From Druceiella hillmani (Eukaryota; Arthropoda; Insecta; Lepidoptera; Hepialidae), in NCBI GenBank assembly GCA_039881145.1, contig JAYKKI010000032.1, positions 13,720,501-13,784,500 on the forward strand: 64,000 bases of DNA, in the 5' to 3' direction. The notes beneath the pieces were generated by a model. That model was not told where the DNA came from. It saw only the letters and a program-made list of their open reading frames with translations, and made no database searches. The position numbers and the translations under genes were made by a program. Positions 34,846 to 47,228 of this stretch are shown here, piece after piece (within the stretch, counting starts at the first letter, position 1; each line of letters begins with the position of its first letter).

Positions 34846-37800
34846 GGTAACAATGTTATGAAATTCGATATAATCGCTTGGCATAGATACTTTACAGAAA
34901 GTGTTTATTTTTATGAATATATTCAATGTAATTTATTTTTAATTATCACAATATAAATGTGATCCTACTCATACTAAAATACGAATGTTATTGTCAACTT
35001 TATTTTTACAAATAATTTAACAAATACTTTATAAATTGTTCCTAAATGCAGCACAGAGAAACGATCGTAAATCGTTGTAAATTAAGTTGTTTCTTAGGGT
35101 ATACACCAAAATTATTTTTATCCCAATATGTTGTGTTAATACGTATTGAAATATTTATTTATAATTGAACAATCCAAAGCCAGCCTATTTAACTATCTTT
35201 AAGTTACTCTTATCGAAAACCTAATGCTGTTTACAAATACATAAGTTAGTTTGCATATTACACCGCGACTTGTAATTTTTTTTTATTTATTATATTAAAG
35301 TAAAATGTAAATCAATCTAAAATAAATAAATTATCTCGATACACTCTGCAGGTTTTTGCACAAATTTGATTTATTCAGAATTCGACGCGAGTGAAGTGGG
35401 TAGTACCAGCAAATGATATATATGAATAAAATAATTGTTATTTTATTTTGTCAATAATTAATTATCGTTACCTCCTTTTTGATTTCAAATCTTAAAACGA
35501 AAAGATTTTGTCATAACATAAATATATATAAATAGAATAACAATATCATCCATCTATCTTAAAAATTAAGTAATTTTTTTGTGAAACTTAGTAATATTTC
35601 GTATCACATAAAGCAAATCACAACAACTCCTCTACTACAGTTATTGGTTCAAAATGTAGATAAAATGAAATCTTTACCAAGAGAATTTTCATTTAGTTTT
35701 AAAGTATCTATATTCGTTGAAAATATTCATGGTATCATGGTTTCTTATACTATCGATGGGTTACATACAAAGGAATTACAAAAAAATTACAACTACTGAA
35801 TATATTCCTTGCTTTCATTAATAAAATAATCTGAAAGTATTATATAAACTTATTAATCAGTTAAATATTCCATATTTTTTGTGAAAAATTTATATGTTTA
35901 ATTCGAGCAAAATTAATAGCAAGTTATTTCCATTTTAATAAAGTGCTCCATGCCGTTTGAAACCTAGAATAAAAGGGAAAATTCCGACACTATATAATTA
36001 CTATTTTATTTTTAATTTAACTTAACAGTTTGATTTATGTTTTGATGTAAGTCTAGGTACATGGAGTTAATAATTAATGTTTGTTTTGTTCTCAAAATAT
36101 GACTGATTTTGAATGACGGGTCAATTACTTTACTATTCACACGACATGTTCGATTAAACTTGGAATAACATTATATTTTTCCACGTGAATTGAGCTTAAC
36201 TATGTTTTAAACGCCACAAATTTAAATTTTGTCCATTTATATGCTTTTACACTTAATTTCTAAATAACTGAAACACTCTTCAAATTTTTAGATTGAATTC
36301 AATATTAACCCAAATCAAGCCATATATGATCAACAACAGCACTTCATCGATTTTATTTTCATCCTGGCTATAAAAATTCCCAACTCAAATACATAATTAC
36401 TTGAATAAGTTTAATATTCTTTTGCTTTTAATCAGAGCTTACGTTAATCCGTTAATTACGATCTCTGAAAATTTTTCCCTAAAGAACACTTTGGATCTAA
36501 AATATTGGTACACGAACAATAACCTTGTAACTTCACGAAACAACGAATCATCATCATATAAAAACGTAATATTGAAAATTATAGACGGTTCTGATTAAAC
36601 ACAGGGAAATAGATATTTTTGTGATATGCTGTTATTTCAATATAAGTGAAATTCTAATGAAATTGCAAAATGTTTACCGACATAGAACTATAGGCTCTAC
36701 GAGAATAACATCGAAGTAGAGTATAACTCTCTATAAAAGTTTAAACTAAAAGTGAAAAGGGAAAAATTGTTACCCTCAATACACAAAAAACAACTTAGAA
36801 ATTGTATATAGTTTTTAAGCAATTTTCGACTTAATTTTTTTAGTCAGACGTTCTTTTCGATTGTTTGATAAACTAATTATTTTGAATACAAGAGTCAAAT
36901 TCTAGAATACCATGTAGTTAAAAAGTCTTACACATATTTTATAAAGTTTAAAAATTTGACATTGTTGAAAATAATTGATAAGAAAATAATTATTAAAAAC
37001 ATTTTTTCCATTACAAATCTTTAGATCAGTTTGTTATGATTGATATGGTGTTCATAATTCTCATTTGTTTGTGGATATAGCTTAATCGATACTTTCATAA
37101 CCTTAAAACGATTTGGTCTTATCACAGGCTTTTATTACATTAAGCTTTAGAGATTAAAAACTTTTTTTTATTTTTCCTTTTGCTACTCATTTTTAATAAA
37201 AAATTACGACAAATCCGAAACTTGCCGAAAAATGTTATTCTCAAAATGTGTTTTCGCACCACTGAGGCTGAAATGTGTCTTGTCGTATCGTTCTCAAGAG
37301 TTAGCTTTTTAAAAGTTTATTGAATAAGGTATCTAAAAAAGAAGGAAATTAAAAACTAATTTAAAGTTTTTCTCCCCAAACCGTTATAAATTAGAGATGT
37401 GCTAAGATCAATAATAACAGAGATGAAATCGTGTTTGATTTACTTATTTGCGTTAACATGTTTGTAGGAAGTGAACCATCTTGCTTTACCAAAGCCTTGT
37501 TTTACATATTTTTTCGATCTCATTTGTTTACGGTGCGAAGATATGGAACTACGTTTGCTTAACTAGAGAAAAAATCTTAGGCGTTACACGAATGTGATAG
37601 TTCCAGCATGACATTCATCTCTAAAGAAAATCAATTTCAAAATTTAACGGATTTTTTTTTTCACATTTTAACGGATAACGTTGCTGCGACGTAATTCTCT
37701 TTCTTGAACTTTACCATTACTGTTGACAGCAAATGCGGTTAGAGTGGAGACAAAACACAACTAGAAGGCAAAGAAAAGAGCAAGGACGCTTATATGCGGG

Positions 37801-38716
37801 ATAGCTTTATTCAAAAGCTCGTAACTCCAAAACGCTTATGGGAGAAGTCAAATTACAAAGCTCAGTAATTACTCCACGAATTTTATTGTAGTCTCTTAAT
37901 TGTAGAATAACTACTTTAACAGTGTTAGAGAAAAAATAGAATAGAAATTTCTGAAGTTTAATCAAGTTTTATTAGTTTTAATTAATTAAAAGTGGGATTG
38001 GAGCGGTAAGTGAAATGGAGAAAAAGAAGGAAAGTGTAGATTATCACTGTTAGGAGTAATTCTATGAGTAACGACCATAGCTCAGTGACGCTTACACGTT
38101 AGATTTAAGAGAAACGTTCAGGATTACTCTATAAATTCAATAACAATCTTTTTTATTTTTTAATTTACAATTTAATAAAAATAAAATTATACCATCAAAT
38201 AATTAGAATTTTCTTAACTTTCAACGATATTTGCCTTAGTATATTGAAGGTTATACTTCACATATACGATTGCACTTCAAACTTGAAAAGTTTATGCGCT
38301 AATACTCTTTCGCATCGAACGCAGGTTTTTGACTCCCACCGCATTAATTTAACTAACTATGGTACTTTGGTACATGAACTGTTACATCTTTAGAGGGTGA
38401 GGCGTAAATATCGGTCCGTCATTAATGTCCGTGCTTATTTCAAAGTAGTTTATATGTACATATCAATAAAAAAGAAATAAAATGATAAAGTTTATTAGGA
38501 AACATGAAAATTAGAGACAAAGTTGTGTTTAACGAGTGTTTCCTATACTAACTAGAACAACAAATATACGATGTCTTGTTACTTCTTATTACCTATTAGT
38601 GATAAAATAGAATAAAAATGATTTATTCAATACTATCATCCCAAAGGTTTTCGTCAAGCGTGAAAACATGCTTATTCCAATTCTAGTTGCAATAAATATG
38701 ACCGCACCTTATTTGG
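34846..38716. other. AT-rich DNA, no gene seen
   Basis: Nearly 4 kb with only chance frames (72 codons at 35581-35799 and 65 at 36401-36598, plus strand). No repeat, RNA or regulatory element that I can support. Confidence 0.5.
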
Positions 38717-38849
38717 ACTTTAACACCGACAATTATTAACACTGGCCATACACATTAACAATACTTTAACACCGACAATTATTAACACTGGCCATACACA
38801 TTAACAATACTTTAACACTGATAATTATTAACACTGGGAATACACATTT
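38717..38849. repeat. 46-bp tandem repeat, 2.9 copies
   Basis: Units start with actttaacac at 38717, 38763 and 38809. The first two are identical; the third has a few substitutions and ends early. Confidence 0.95.
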
Positions 38850-39454
38850 TTGTGTATTAACTTGTGATTTAAAATTATGTGAAGAACAAGTAAAATATTA
38901 ATATTTAATACTAAAGTTCGGAAAAGTTCAGTGTTCGTGCAAGTTTTTTACATTCCTGGAAATAAGTCTGTTCGTCAGTTAAATACGCTTTAATTACAGA
39001 CAAAAGGTTCAATACAAAAACGTTTGTGCGATACAAATTTTAGTATAACCTTATTAGATATAATCCATGGTTTCTGTGAAATTTATGTACATATAATCCC
39101 AAATAGAAAATATTAATTAGATTGATAAAATATTAATTAGATGGTTAATTTAGATTTTTTATATTCTTTTTAATTTCTTTAGGTCGCCTTTCTCATTGTT
39201 ATATTTAGAGAAACGCTTGCAAAGACACAAGCAATAGCTACAATTAAATATAAATATTTATCGTGTAAAACTATAGAGCTAGTTTTTTAATAAAAATAAG
39301 TTCAATGCTTACCCGTCATTGCCTCACCGGCGTCTAACAAAATTAACTCTTCCCATCTTTACTCCACAGCGCATCAGCAATGAAATTGACATTTTTCTGT
39401 TGACAAGAATTCTACTAATATGTGGAGTACAACTCAACTATACAACTTTGTTGC
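38850..39454. other. AT-rich DNA, no gene seen
   Basis: No supported feature. Confidence 0.5.
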
Positions 39455-39780
39455 CTGTTTTGTTACAACAGGTAGCAAAGGTAGTTCGCCACTGCCATAT
39501 AGACAAAATAATAGTATTCATATAATAGGAATATTACTTACTTTTAACATATGCACCACGGCTGTCCCCATGGTGTGTTGGGTGGGTCCACAAGGCAAAC
39601 GGCCTTTGACGGTGCGGTTCACCGCGGGGACACGGGTTTCTCGGATTCACGCGGATTCCGAGCCGCTCATCGGGTGGGGTTAGCCTAATGTTCCAGTTGG
39701 TAGTAAGAGATGGCTCTCGTAGCGTTAAATCCGCCATATGTATCAATTATTTGCATTTAAGTACACAAATAAATAAATTA
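39455..39780 (+). mobile_element. SINE-like element, copy S1
   Basis: The 3' two-thirds matches copies at 40.64 kb and (inverted) 43.7 kb: caccacggctgtcccc, atggtgtgttgggtgggtcc, acaaggca, cctttgacggtgcggttcac, then gccgctcatcg, ttagcctaatgttccagttg and ccgccatatgtatcaatt. The tail is acaaataaataaa. The box B-like site is degraded in this copy. The upstream 100 bases (agcaaaggtagttcgcc, acaaaataat) also match the flank of S3, so the family is longer than the tRNA-like part. Confidence 0.6.
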
Positions 39781-40628
39781 AAATTAAAATTACGTCAAAA
39801 ACACTCGAATATTTGGTCAAGGATTTGAAAGAAAATTGACGGGACGTTACAAAAATGGAAATTAGTCAAAAATACTATTATTTTTCATATTATACAAAAA
39901 CAGAACGATTCAGAGATTTATTTTACATATATTGGTCAAAATTAAAAAAAGGTAATAATTCGTTCGGTATTTTTCTGTCCAGCTGTTTGGCTATCCTCAA
40001 AGTTTAATTTCATAAAGACCCTTCGTGACTCGTGACGAAGAAAGGAAACTTTGACATAGTTATACTAAAATAATCTAGCATGTATGTAAAGACAAAAACA
40101 TTACTTCCACTCTTATACTCTTATGGTCTCCACTTTTATAGAAATTAAATATAATTTTTAAAAAAATTAAATATTTCTTTGCTATATTCAACCGTGGAAT
40201 TCAGTTTGCGAAATCAAAAAAGTGCAAAATTTGGAAGAAAGCAATTAAAATCTTTATCCCAAATCAGGTCTTTAAAGTAATTGCAAGAAAATATCTGAAA
40301 AAATAGGTACAGACGTGATGGAGTGTGCGTATATTCAAAATTATCAACTCCACGTAATAGTTTGGCATCGCGCCATTTGCTGTTTTGTTTAATCAATCTA
40401 AATTGACCACAAACACATTTCATTAAAATCAGGTCACTCGTTTCAGTGCAACTAAATACTTCACCGCTTTGTTTATATATAAAAACGAATCTTGCTATTA
40501 AAATGTGGCAAATATAAATATAAACAAAATGAAATGCTTCCTTACGCGACTGGAATTATTTTCCTTCATAAATTCACGTTTTGCTCATTGTGTAACAATT
40601 TAGCTAATGTCTACGGCGTAAATTACCG
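39781..40628. other. AT-rich DNA, no gene seen
   Basis: Lies between two SINE-like copies. No supported feature. Confidence 0.5.
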
Positions 40629-40830
40629 TCCTCACCGTGGTGTGTTGGGTTGATCACAAGACGTAGGGCTTTTGACTGTGAGGCGCACCGCTGGGACCCG
40701 AGTTCGATTCCTGGCCGCTCGTCGAACGGGGTTAGACTGGTGTTCTAGTTGGATGTAAGAGATTGCTCATGTAGAAATAAGTCCGCCATATGTACCAATT
40801 AGGTACATTAAAGTACAGAAATAAATTACG
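40629..40830 (+). mobile_element. SINE-like element, copy S2
   Basis: Shares ccgtggtgtgttgggt, ttttgactgtgaggcgcacc, tggccgctcgtcg, gttagactggtgttctagtt and gtccgccatatgtaccaatt with S1. AGTTCGATTCC at 40701-40711 is a near-perfect RNA polymerase III box B (GGTTCGANTCC). A weak box A (TGGTGTGTTGG) lies about 60 bases upstream. The tail is cagaaataaatt. This is the best-preserved evidence that the family is tRNA-derived. Confidence 0.65.
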
Positions 40831-41084
40831 TCATTACGCTCCCTCGCGAAAATAAATTACAAGTATTGTAATTGTTATATTTTGCATATATTGCATTTTG
40901 TGTGTACAAAATATTTCTTCGCGAAAAATAAAAAGTGAATTCATTGCATATAAACTAATATTTGTGAAAAATCTAGTTCTTGAATTTAAACGTTTGCTCT
41001 GACGTGCTTTAGGGTCAAAACGCACTTCGTTGTGCGACATTTTTCTCTCTCTATGAAATAAGTCGGTAGATCCGTGTTGTGCAG

Positions 41085-41540
41085 CGGCTAAAAATAAATA
41101 TAATTTATATTGTACGAAATATAATTTATAATATTTTTAAGATGAGAAAGCACTAGAAAGTCGCTGTGTAGCATAGAGCAGCCGACTCAGTATGGAAAAA
41201 AATATGTATCATAGCTTCGTGCAGCCGTAGTGCGTTTTGAGTCATATAGAATAACACAAATTATAATTCGTGGTCTCGCACGGTGTCAATTGGCGCAGAA
41301 CTTTGTTCTAGTCTTTGTGACGAAATAAAAATCCATCTTAAATTTCAAAACGCACTACAGCTATATGAAAATATGATACATATTTTTTTCCATACTGTCA
41401 TACAGTCGGCCACTCTACGCTACGCAGCGACGTTCTAGTGCTTTCTCATCTTAAAAATACTACAAATTATATTTCGTGTTGTTGCACTGCGTCGCTGCGT
41501 ACATGTCACGCAACTTCAGTGAAGTTTGACTTTTAGCCGG
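41085..41540. mobile_element. long-armed foldback element
   Basis: Left arm (about 41108-41235) and right arm (about 41350-41480) are reverse complements over roughly 120-130 bp, with small gaps and substitutions. Shared blocks are gatgagaaagcactagaa, atggaaaaaaatatgtatca, gtagtgcgtttt and their complements. Outer limits are suggested by cggctaaaa (41085) and ttttagccg (41531-41539). The central 110 bp (gtgtcaattggcgcagaac) is unique. No coding sequence is present, so this is a non-autonomous DNA transposon or foldback element of unassigned superfamily. Confidence 0.7.
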
Positions 41541-41678
41541 AAAATGGATATCTTGCTTACGAAAATTAAAATCTGACTCTATTCATGATGTAACTAAATC
41601 TGCATTGCACTATCCATGGAAATAGTTGCCAGAGCCTAGAGGTTGGACTTCTAGAGGAAGTCTTCTGGCGTCTAGAGA

Positions 41679-42047
41679 TTGAAGTTGCCAGCCACAGACT
41701 CACTCATCCACAAACCAAGAAACACACTATTCCAGAGCTTCAATATAAACAAAAACAACAAAACAACCTCCACAACAATCACCATACTCCGTACAAAATA
41801 TTTCAAGGGACTGACAATATCCCCCGACGGGCTGCGTTTTTACAGTAACTGCCCTCACTGTCTAGACACCCAATTCTTTCCCAATCATATCTTCAATTGT
41901 CCTGCAATACTGGCCAAACTCTTTGCCATTACTCCAGATCCCCCAGACCATCTACTGTACTCTCCACTAGTGGGTGACATAGCCAAGGCTGTACTGAACA
42001 CATCTGATTTTTTTGTGCACTACATGGATACGATACCAACAAACTAA
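41679..42047 (+). pseudogene. 3' end of a non-LTR retrotransposon ORF2
   Basis: A 122-codon open frame. Residues 36-50 (ILRTKYFKGLTISPD) are followed by a zinc-knuckle-like C-x2-C-x8-H-x3-C (Cys58, Cys61, His70, Cys74; NCPHC...HIFNCP). The tail is hydrophobic/acidic, including HLLYSPLVGDIAKAVL. This layout, a short basic block then CCHC ahead of the stop, is the C-terminus after the RNase H region of arthropod R1/Jockey/LOA-type ORF2 proteins. Reverse transcriptase and endonuclease are absent, so it is a 5'-truncated fragment and the ATG is not a real start. The frame itself is still open, suggesting a fairly recent insertion. It lies directly downstream of the foldback element. The exact clade is not determined. 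Confidence 0.6.
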
Positions 42048-43690
42048 CTTGATATGTAACCGTTTAAGTAACATAAGTCAAACTATTTTAGATAAACAGA
42101 ACTATGACGATCTCAGAAATACTTCGTTGCTCGCTTTATATGCTGCAGAAAGCTAAAAAGTGTGTAACTAAAATCGGGAAAATTACTTAAAACAACCGGC
42201 TAAAGTTCCCTTATTTAATACAATAAAAATAACACAATATTTTTAATATACACAGAAAATAATCATATTCGTTAACGGCATTTCTTTCTTTTTTAGACCG
42301 ATCCCTAAAAGCTCACATGATACGTTAAAAATATAATTATAAACATTGTGTGATATATCACTGAATACACTTTAGACTTGATTAAAATTCTCCAGAGGAA
42401 TTACAATTACCGGTTAATTAACATAATCGTCGTATCTCTGAGATAATTAAGTAAAGTCAAACTGCGTTCCAAGTTAACTGGAAATTTACCGGAGTCGATT
42501 GCCTGTAAATCTTATAAATTGAAATTAGTGATAAATTGAACTTTTCGCATTCCATTTGAGTAGCCAATTGAATGAAGGATGTTTATTACAGAGGTTTATT
42601 AAAAAAACCTTTATATCTACTTTATTGAAATTTATATTTGTAAGAAACCCTGAGTTAATAATAAAGTAAATTTTCTGTCCGTAAGCTTTTAGGTTCATTG
42701 AATAGTATATTTCGTTAGAATATAATGTTTTGTTCTTGGTTGACCTTGGGCTAGCTGCCATCGACATAATTATATTTGCTCTCTAATGATTTATACCAAA
42801 ACGTATGTGGACATATAACATAAACAATGAAAATAGAAGAAATATGATTGTTTAAACATGTTTAATACAGTTGATAAAAAAAAATGGAAAAAAGTGTATA
42901 TAATACTAGCGTTCGCTTCAATCTAGGAGAAAATAATAAAAAGTCAGGAAAGACGGATGTACCAAATAGCGGATTTTCATAAGATATTAATGTTCCATAA
43001 ATACAATGCGCTAAACATGCAACAGGGTATATAGAGATATGTGTTGTATGAAAACGAATGAAACGTAAAGCCATGCCAAGGTAGAGATAAAGTCAGTAGC
43101 ATTACTAAAAGTGCGCAATTTTATTAATTATTTTATTAAACAAATCAACTAAGATAGACAAAGGAGCTGTTAATGTATTAAATATAGCGACAATTTAGAA
43201 CCTGAAGTATTTATTTATCTAATAGCTCCTGTACGCGACTTTTAGTAATTTTTTTCCACGTGGACTACAGTAATATAGCTAGGCTTAATTTATCTGCTAT
43301 CCAATAATTTTTTTCCCCTTTAGTATTAACGTTTCCGACCGTCATGATCGAGTTATAAAAAGGAGAAAATGTTGTATTCCATAACAAGGGAATTACGCTT
43401 GGATTTAAGAATTCGGAGTATACGGTATTAATTAGTAAGGGCTAAAATAAAAGTTAGAGAATTTTAATTACAGACGTTTCTACGTGATAAAGTAGAGTTC
43501 GTACTTTATACAATCAACAAAATCAATCAATAAAAAAGTAGTCTATGTTTTAATTTAGGCTTCAATCAGTTTGTAGACCAAATTTTGGAAAGATCAATTT
43601 TGAAATTACTAAGATATAGAGTAACAAACATCCACCCTTTCAAAATATTTTTTAAGTTTTAACTAGTGACATTTTGACCCACCTCTCTCC
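42048..43690. other. AT-rich DNA with a weak inverted-repeat pair
   Basis: A 12-bp inverted pair, attactaaaagt (43101-43112) and acttttagtaat (43238-43249), with nearby aggagctgtta/taatagctcct, could mark a small non-autonomous element of about 150 bp. There is no target duplication. The rest holds nothing I can support. Confidence 0.35.
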
Positions 43691-43699
43691 TAATCGTAT

Positions 43700-43890
43700 C
43701 TTCAACGGTGAACCGCGTCGTCAAAGGTCGTATGCCTTGTGACCCACCCAACGCACCATGGTGAGAGCCGTGGTGTATATTTTAAAAGTGTAAATATTCT
43801 TACTATAAATATTCTTATTTCGTGAGTGCCATTATTTTGTTTATGTGTATATCTATAAGGCAAAGTAGCGAACTATCTTTGCTTTCTCTT
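43700..43890 (-). mobile_element. SINE-like element, copy S3 (inverted)
   Basis: On the minus strand it reads caccacggctctcaccatgg, tgcgttgggtgggtcacaag, gcatacgacctttgacgacg and cggttcaccg, matching S1. The match also continues into the upstream flank (agcaaagatagttcgctac, acaaaataatg). The 3' half with box B and tail is missing, so this is a 3'-truncated copy. Confidence 0.6.
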
Positions 43891-44149
43891 TGGACAAAAC
43901 GTTTAATAATATTTGAGTTGTAATCGAAAGCCGTTAGTTAGAATTTAACGTTTACACTACATATTGCATGTCTGTTGACTGCTATATAAAATAAATACGA
44001 ATATTAATGTGTGAACCATTTCCATAAAATAATTATTTTTATAATATTATATATGTAATGACGTCGGTCGCGTGACTATGACATGTGTCGAGTAGTTAAT
44101 GCTTGTCGTCAGTAAATTCATCGGCTTGAAAATTGGGACATATAAAAAA
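43891..44149. other. AT-rich DNA, no gene seen
   Basis: No supported feature. Confidence 0.45.
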
Positions 44150-44162
44150 TACACACACACAC

Positions 44163-44222
<60 letters not shown>

Positions 44223-44229
44223 ATATACA
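44150..44229. repeat. compound (AC)n(AT)n(GT)n microsatellite
   Basis: About six AC units, then about nine AT units, then about nineteen GT units. The AC and GT flanks are complementary, so part of the tract can fold back on itself; alternating purine-pyrimidine runs can also adopt Z-DNA. Confidence 0.95.
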
Positions 44230-45614
44230 TCACCTGATTCATTGAACAAGGTAATATAGCATCAATGTAGTAATGTTTTAGTGTATAAAAATTAATTAAA
44301 TTTTGTCAATTAATTTACTCGATATTGACATTAACAAAATATGGAAGATATCCATTGTTACATGGTGTAATTTCTAAAGCTTCATATCCGAGGGATACTA
44401 CCGGAACTCTATTTCTCTCACTGGATTGATCCTTTAACTTCTAAATTACAAATGCTACGTTCAGAAATTTGCATAAATTATTTAGTGGCAACCCAAAGAA
44501 ACAGTTTAACCCAAATCAGGCATGTTAAAGGAACCTCTACATGGATTATGTAAGACGCTGCCTGTGATCCATTGACACCATCTGCTGGTAAATTTTTGGT
44601 TGCCTCGCTGTCATTTTTTTCGTGTGAAGTCGCTATAGGTTTGTAATGAATAAAAATTATTTATAATACCTAAAACAAAACAGTGCTCAGTTTTTCGAAA
44701 ACATGATCTAATATTCACTCGTGACATAACATGTTAAAATTCAATGACGTTTATCGTATTCTGTCACGTACATAAAAGTCACATAGATCCAAGTCTATAT
44801 TTTATTAAAAATATGGCTGTTCGCTTTCGGTTTAATATTTCATGAAATTATCAATAATTGATATTTTTTATGCATTTTTTATAATCTATAATGACTTCGT
44901 TTCGGTATTTTACTCCAGCGAGGTCTTTATAATTGATATTAATGACTAGAAATTGTAACTTTAATTTGTAAATTATATTTTATTTGCCATACTAATAATA
45001 TGGCCGATTTATACCGTCTTTCATTTCACTCATATTTTTCCATATGCAGCTGAAAATTTTCTAATAATTGTATTTTATCCCCGTCCGGCAAATATTTACC
45101 CAAAAGTTCTTGTTTTATTACTTATGAGGCTATAAAAATATTTTATACAAAATCTATATGAATTGGGTGGTTCCTAGCATCCAATTACTTTTAAAAGTTG
45201 AGTGACTTTTTTGATCATCAAAGCCCCATTCCGACTCTACACACACACACACATGCACTTTAATCTTCTCAGAGGTACACATCGAATAACAATCAGAAAA
45301 AATATTACAATTAGCCCAGTTTGGCTAACAGTTACGATATTCGATATTTCGATATTTAATATCGTCTAGGAGAAATTATTTTCTCGTTAAATTTTTATTA
45401 GGTTTGTGAAAGGCGTGCACATTATTAGTGCTGTATTTACGTGGTGAAAAATTATTATTATTATTTATGAATAGTTATTATAAATATTATGTTCCTATGA
45501 AAATAAAATTGAATACATACATGAAACGCATACGAAACCCTCGTAACGTACATAAATTTAAAATAAACGTGATTGATGAAGACACCGTATTAGAATTTAT
45601 ATATAAAAGTCAAA

Positions 45615-45615
<1 letters not shown>
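44230..45615. other. AT-rich DNA, no gene seen
   Basis: A short (AC)n lies at about 45240-45253 and cgatatt repeats at about 45335-45365. No gene. Confidence 0.5.

Positions 45616-45672
<57 letters not shown>
45616..45672. repeat. (TA)n microsatellite
   Basis: Uninterrupted TA tract of about 57 bases. Confidence 0.95.
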
Positions 45673-45674
<2 letters not shown>

Positions 45675-46039
45675 AAATGGACACAAAAATTTAAGTCTAT
45701 TTTAGTGACAAATACTAATTGAGTATTGGAGTCCTCGCTACGTTATTGTTTAGCTTTTCTTTGTGAACATTTCATATTCTCTCCAGAAACCATTATAAAA
45801 AAATTTCTTTGAGAAAGGAATCTTTCAAATGTGTACCAATGTGGGAAAATTATAATTCGAAAAATACGTATACACTTTTGAAGACACTAAAAGCCCATAC
45901 CTCACCAGCCAGCTAATGATTTAAAATAAAAGTTATTTTGGAACCTACATACATGTTTACGAAGACCTATCTAACAATACTCTACACGCCTATGTATGCA
46001 CCTAATATTATTTTTTTCATAATTCCACTTTTTCACTGT

Positions 46040-46206
46040 ATAGCGGTTTACAGAAGACACTTGCCATCCCAATTTCATCTATTTAGTGCCAATAGTCAAA
46101 TGGCTACGACATACCTGTAGACAGATAGACAGACAGACAGACGAGCAGATAGACAGGACGACATTATAAAGGTTCCGTTTTTTATATTTGGTTACGGAAC
46201 CCTAAC
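46040..46206 (+). mobile_element. insect repeat tail with GACA run and terminal hairpin
   Basis: Sequence ending cttgccatcccaatttcatc is followed by a (GACA)n-like run (46121-46158), then GGTTCCGT (46171-46178) paired with ACGGAACC (46194-46201), then CCTAA and an A-rich tail. The order 'atttcatc... gacagacagac... ggttccgttttt...ggttacggaaccctaa' is one I associate from memory with very common repeats in moths and butterflies, the 3' end of a non-LTR or SINE-type retroposon. The 5' limit is not defined and may reach about 45900. Confidence 0.55.
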
Positions 46207-47141
46207 AAAAAAAGAATAAAAAATTGATGGACACTGATTTAAATATTAACAATACACTTTTTTATCTACCGCAATAAGAACTTAGATTTTAATATGGAGA
46301 GAAAAATAATACTTGATGAATTTATTGATATGAAAATAAATATTATGAAAGGAGATGTTATAAAAGAAGAAAGTGTTTGTCTATTTATTTCTTTGTTTGC
46401 TTTTGAAAATCCCATGAATTGCATTTCCAATTCAAATTAAAATTATGCCCACCTATGGGGCGGGTATTTCTAAATAAAATGAGGTATGTCTCTCTGTGCA
46501 CGGAAAAAGGTTCCTCTGTCTCGTTTCTGTGCTGGAGAAAGATCGAACAGTAGTTTATATCTAATTGTATCGTTTTAAAAGGCAGGTACTTGCCTAGTAC
46601 CATTAACAAGTATTCCGAAATTTTATTAATTAGGAAACGTTTTATAATATAGAAAAAGATTGATTGGAATACGACGAACCGTCAATTAGATTTAAAAGGA
46701 ATTATTCTTGGCGATAACTTATGGGCGGTGTGCGTAAGTGACTCAGGGTAAACTGGGGCGCTCAATAACAATAAAGGTCTCTAAAGGTATCTAATCAGTT
46801 TTATCACTAACTTTTACAAGCAATTATAAAGTTGATTTGCCTAGTAACACGAAGTGAAATGTTGCTTGTTTATTTTTTTGTTTTTCTTTCTTCATACTTA
46901 AACAACGCGATAATTGTTTTTTTCACAACATACATTTGTTACTAATTTTTATTACTAATTTAGACTAAAATATTATTTTTTTGTAAAATTATTTTTTAAT
47001 TAAAAAGTATCCCTTAACGATATTTTGGTAACGCAGGAAAAGCTTCGAAAAAAATCTGTTGATATTCCCATATAGTGTAGGACAGAACAAGCTACAAAAT
47101 ACTGATAGGTTCACCGCTAAATATATATAAGGAATAAGTAC
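46207..47141. other. AT-rich DNA, no gene seen
   Basis: No supported feature. Confidence 0.5.
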
Positions 47142-47228
47142 GTAATGGAAAAGTTGTTTTTTTTTGTTTAGCTACAACGAAACAAGTGTTTGGTAGTGGC
47201 TGAACAAAGAAAACAACTTTTCCATTAC
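47142..47228. repeat. inverted repeat of about 31 bp, small foldback
   Basis: Left arm gtaatggaaaagttgttttt (from 47142) and right arm aaaacaacttttccattac (to 47228) are exact complements over the outer 20 bases and imperfect further in. The loop contains acaacgaaacaagtgtttgg. Confidence 0.75.

Noticed and set aside
40629..40830. Functional tRNA gene
   Set aside because: Only box B is good; no cloverleaf with a 7-bp acceptor stem can be drawn, and the sequence recurs in two other copies with an A-rich tail, as a SINE does.
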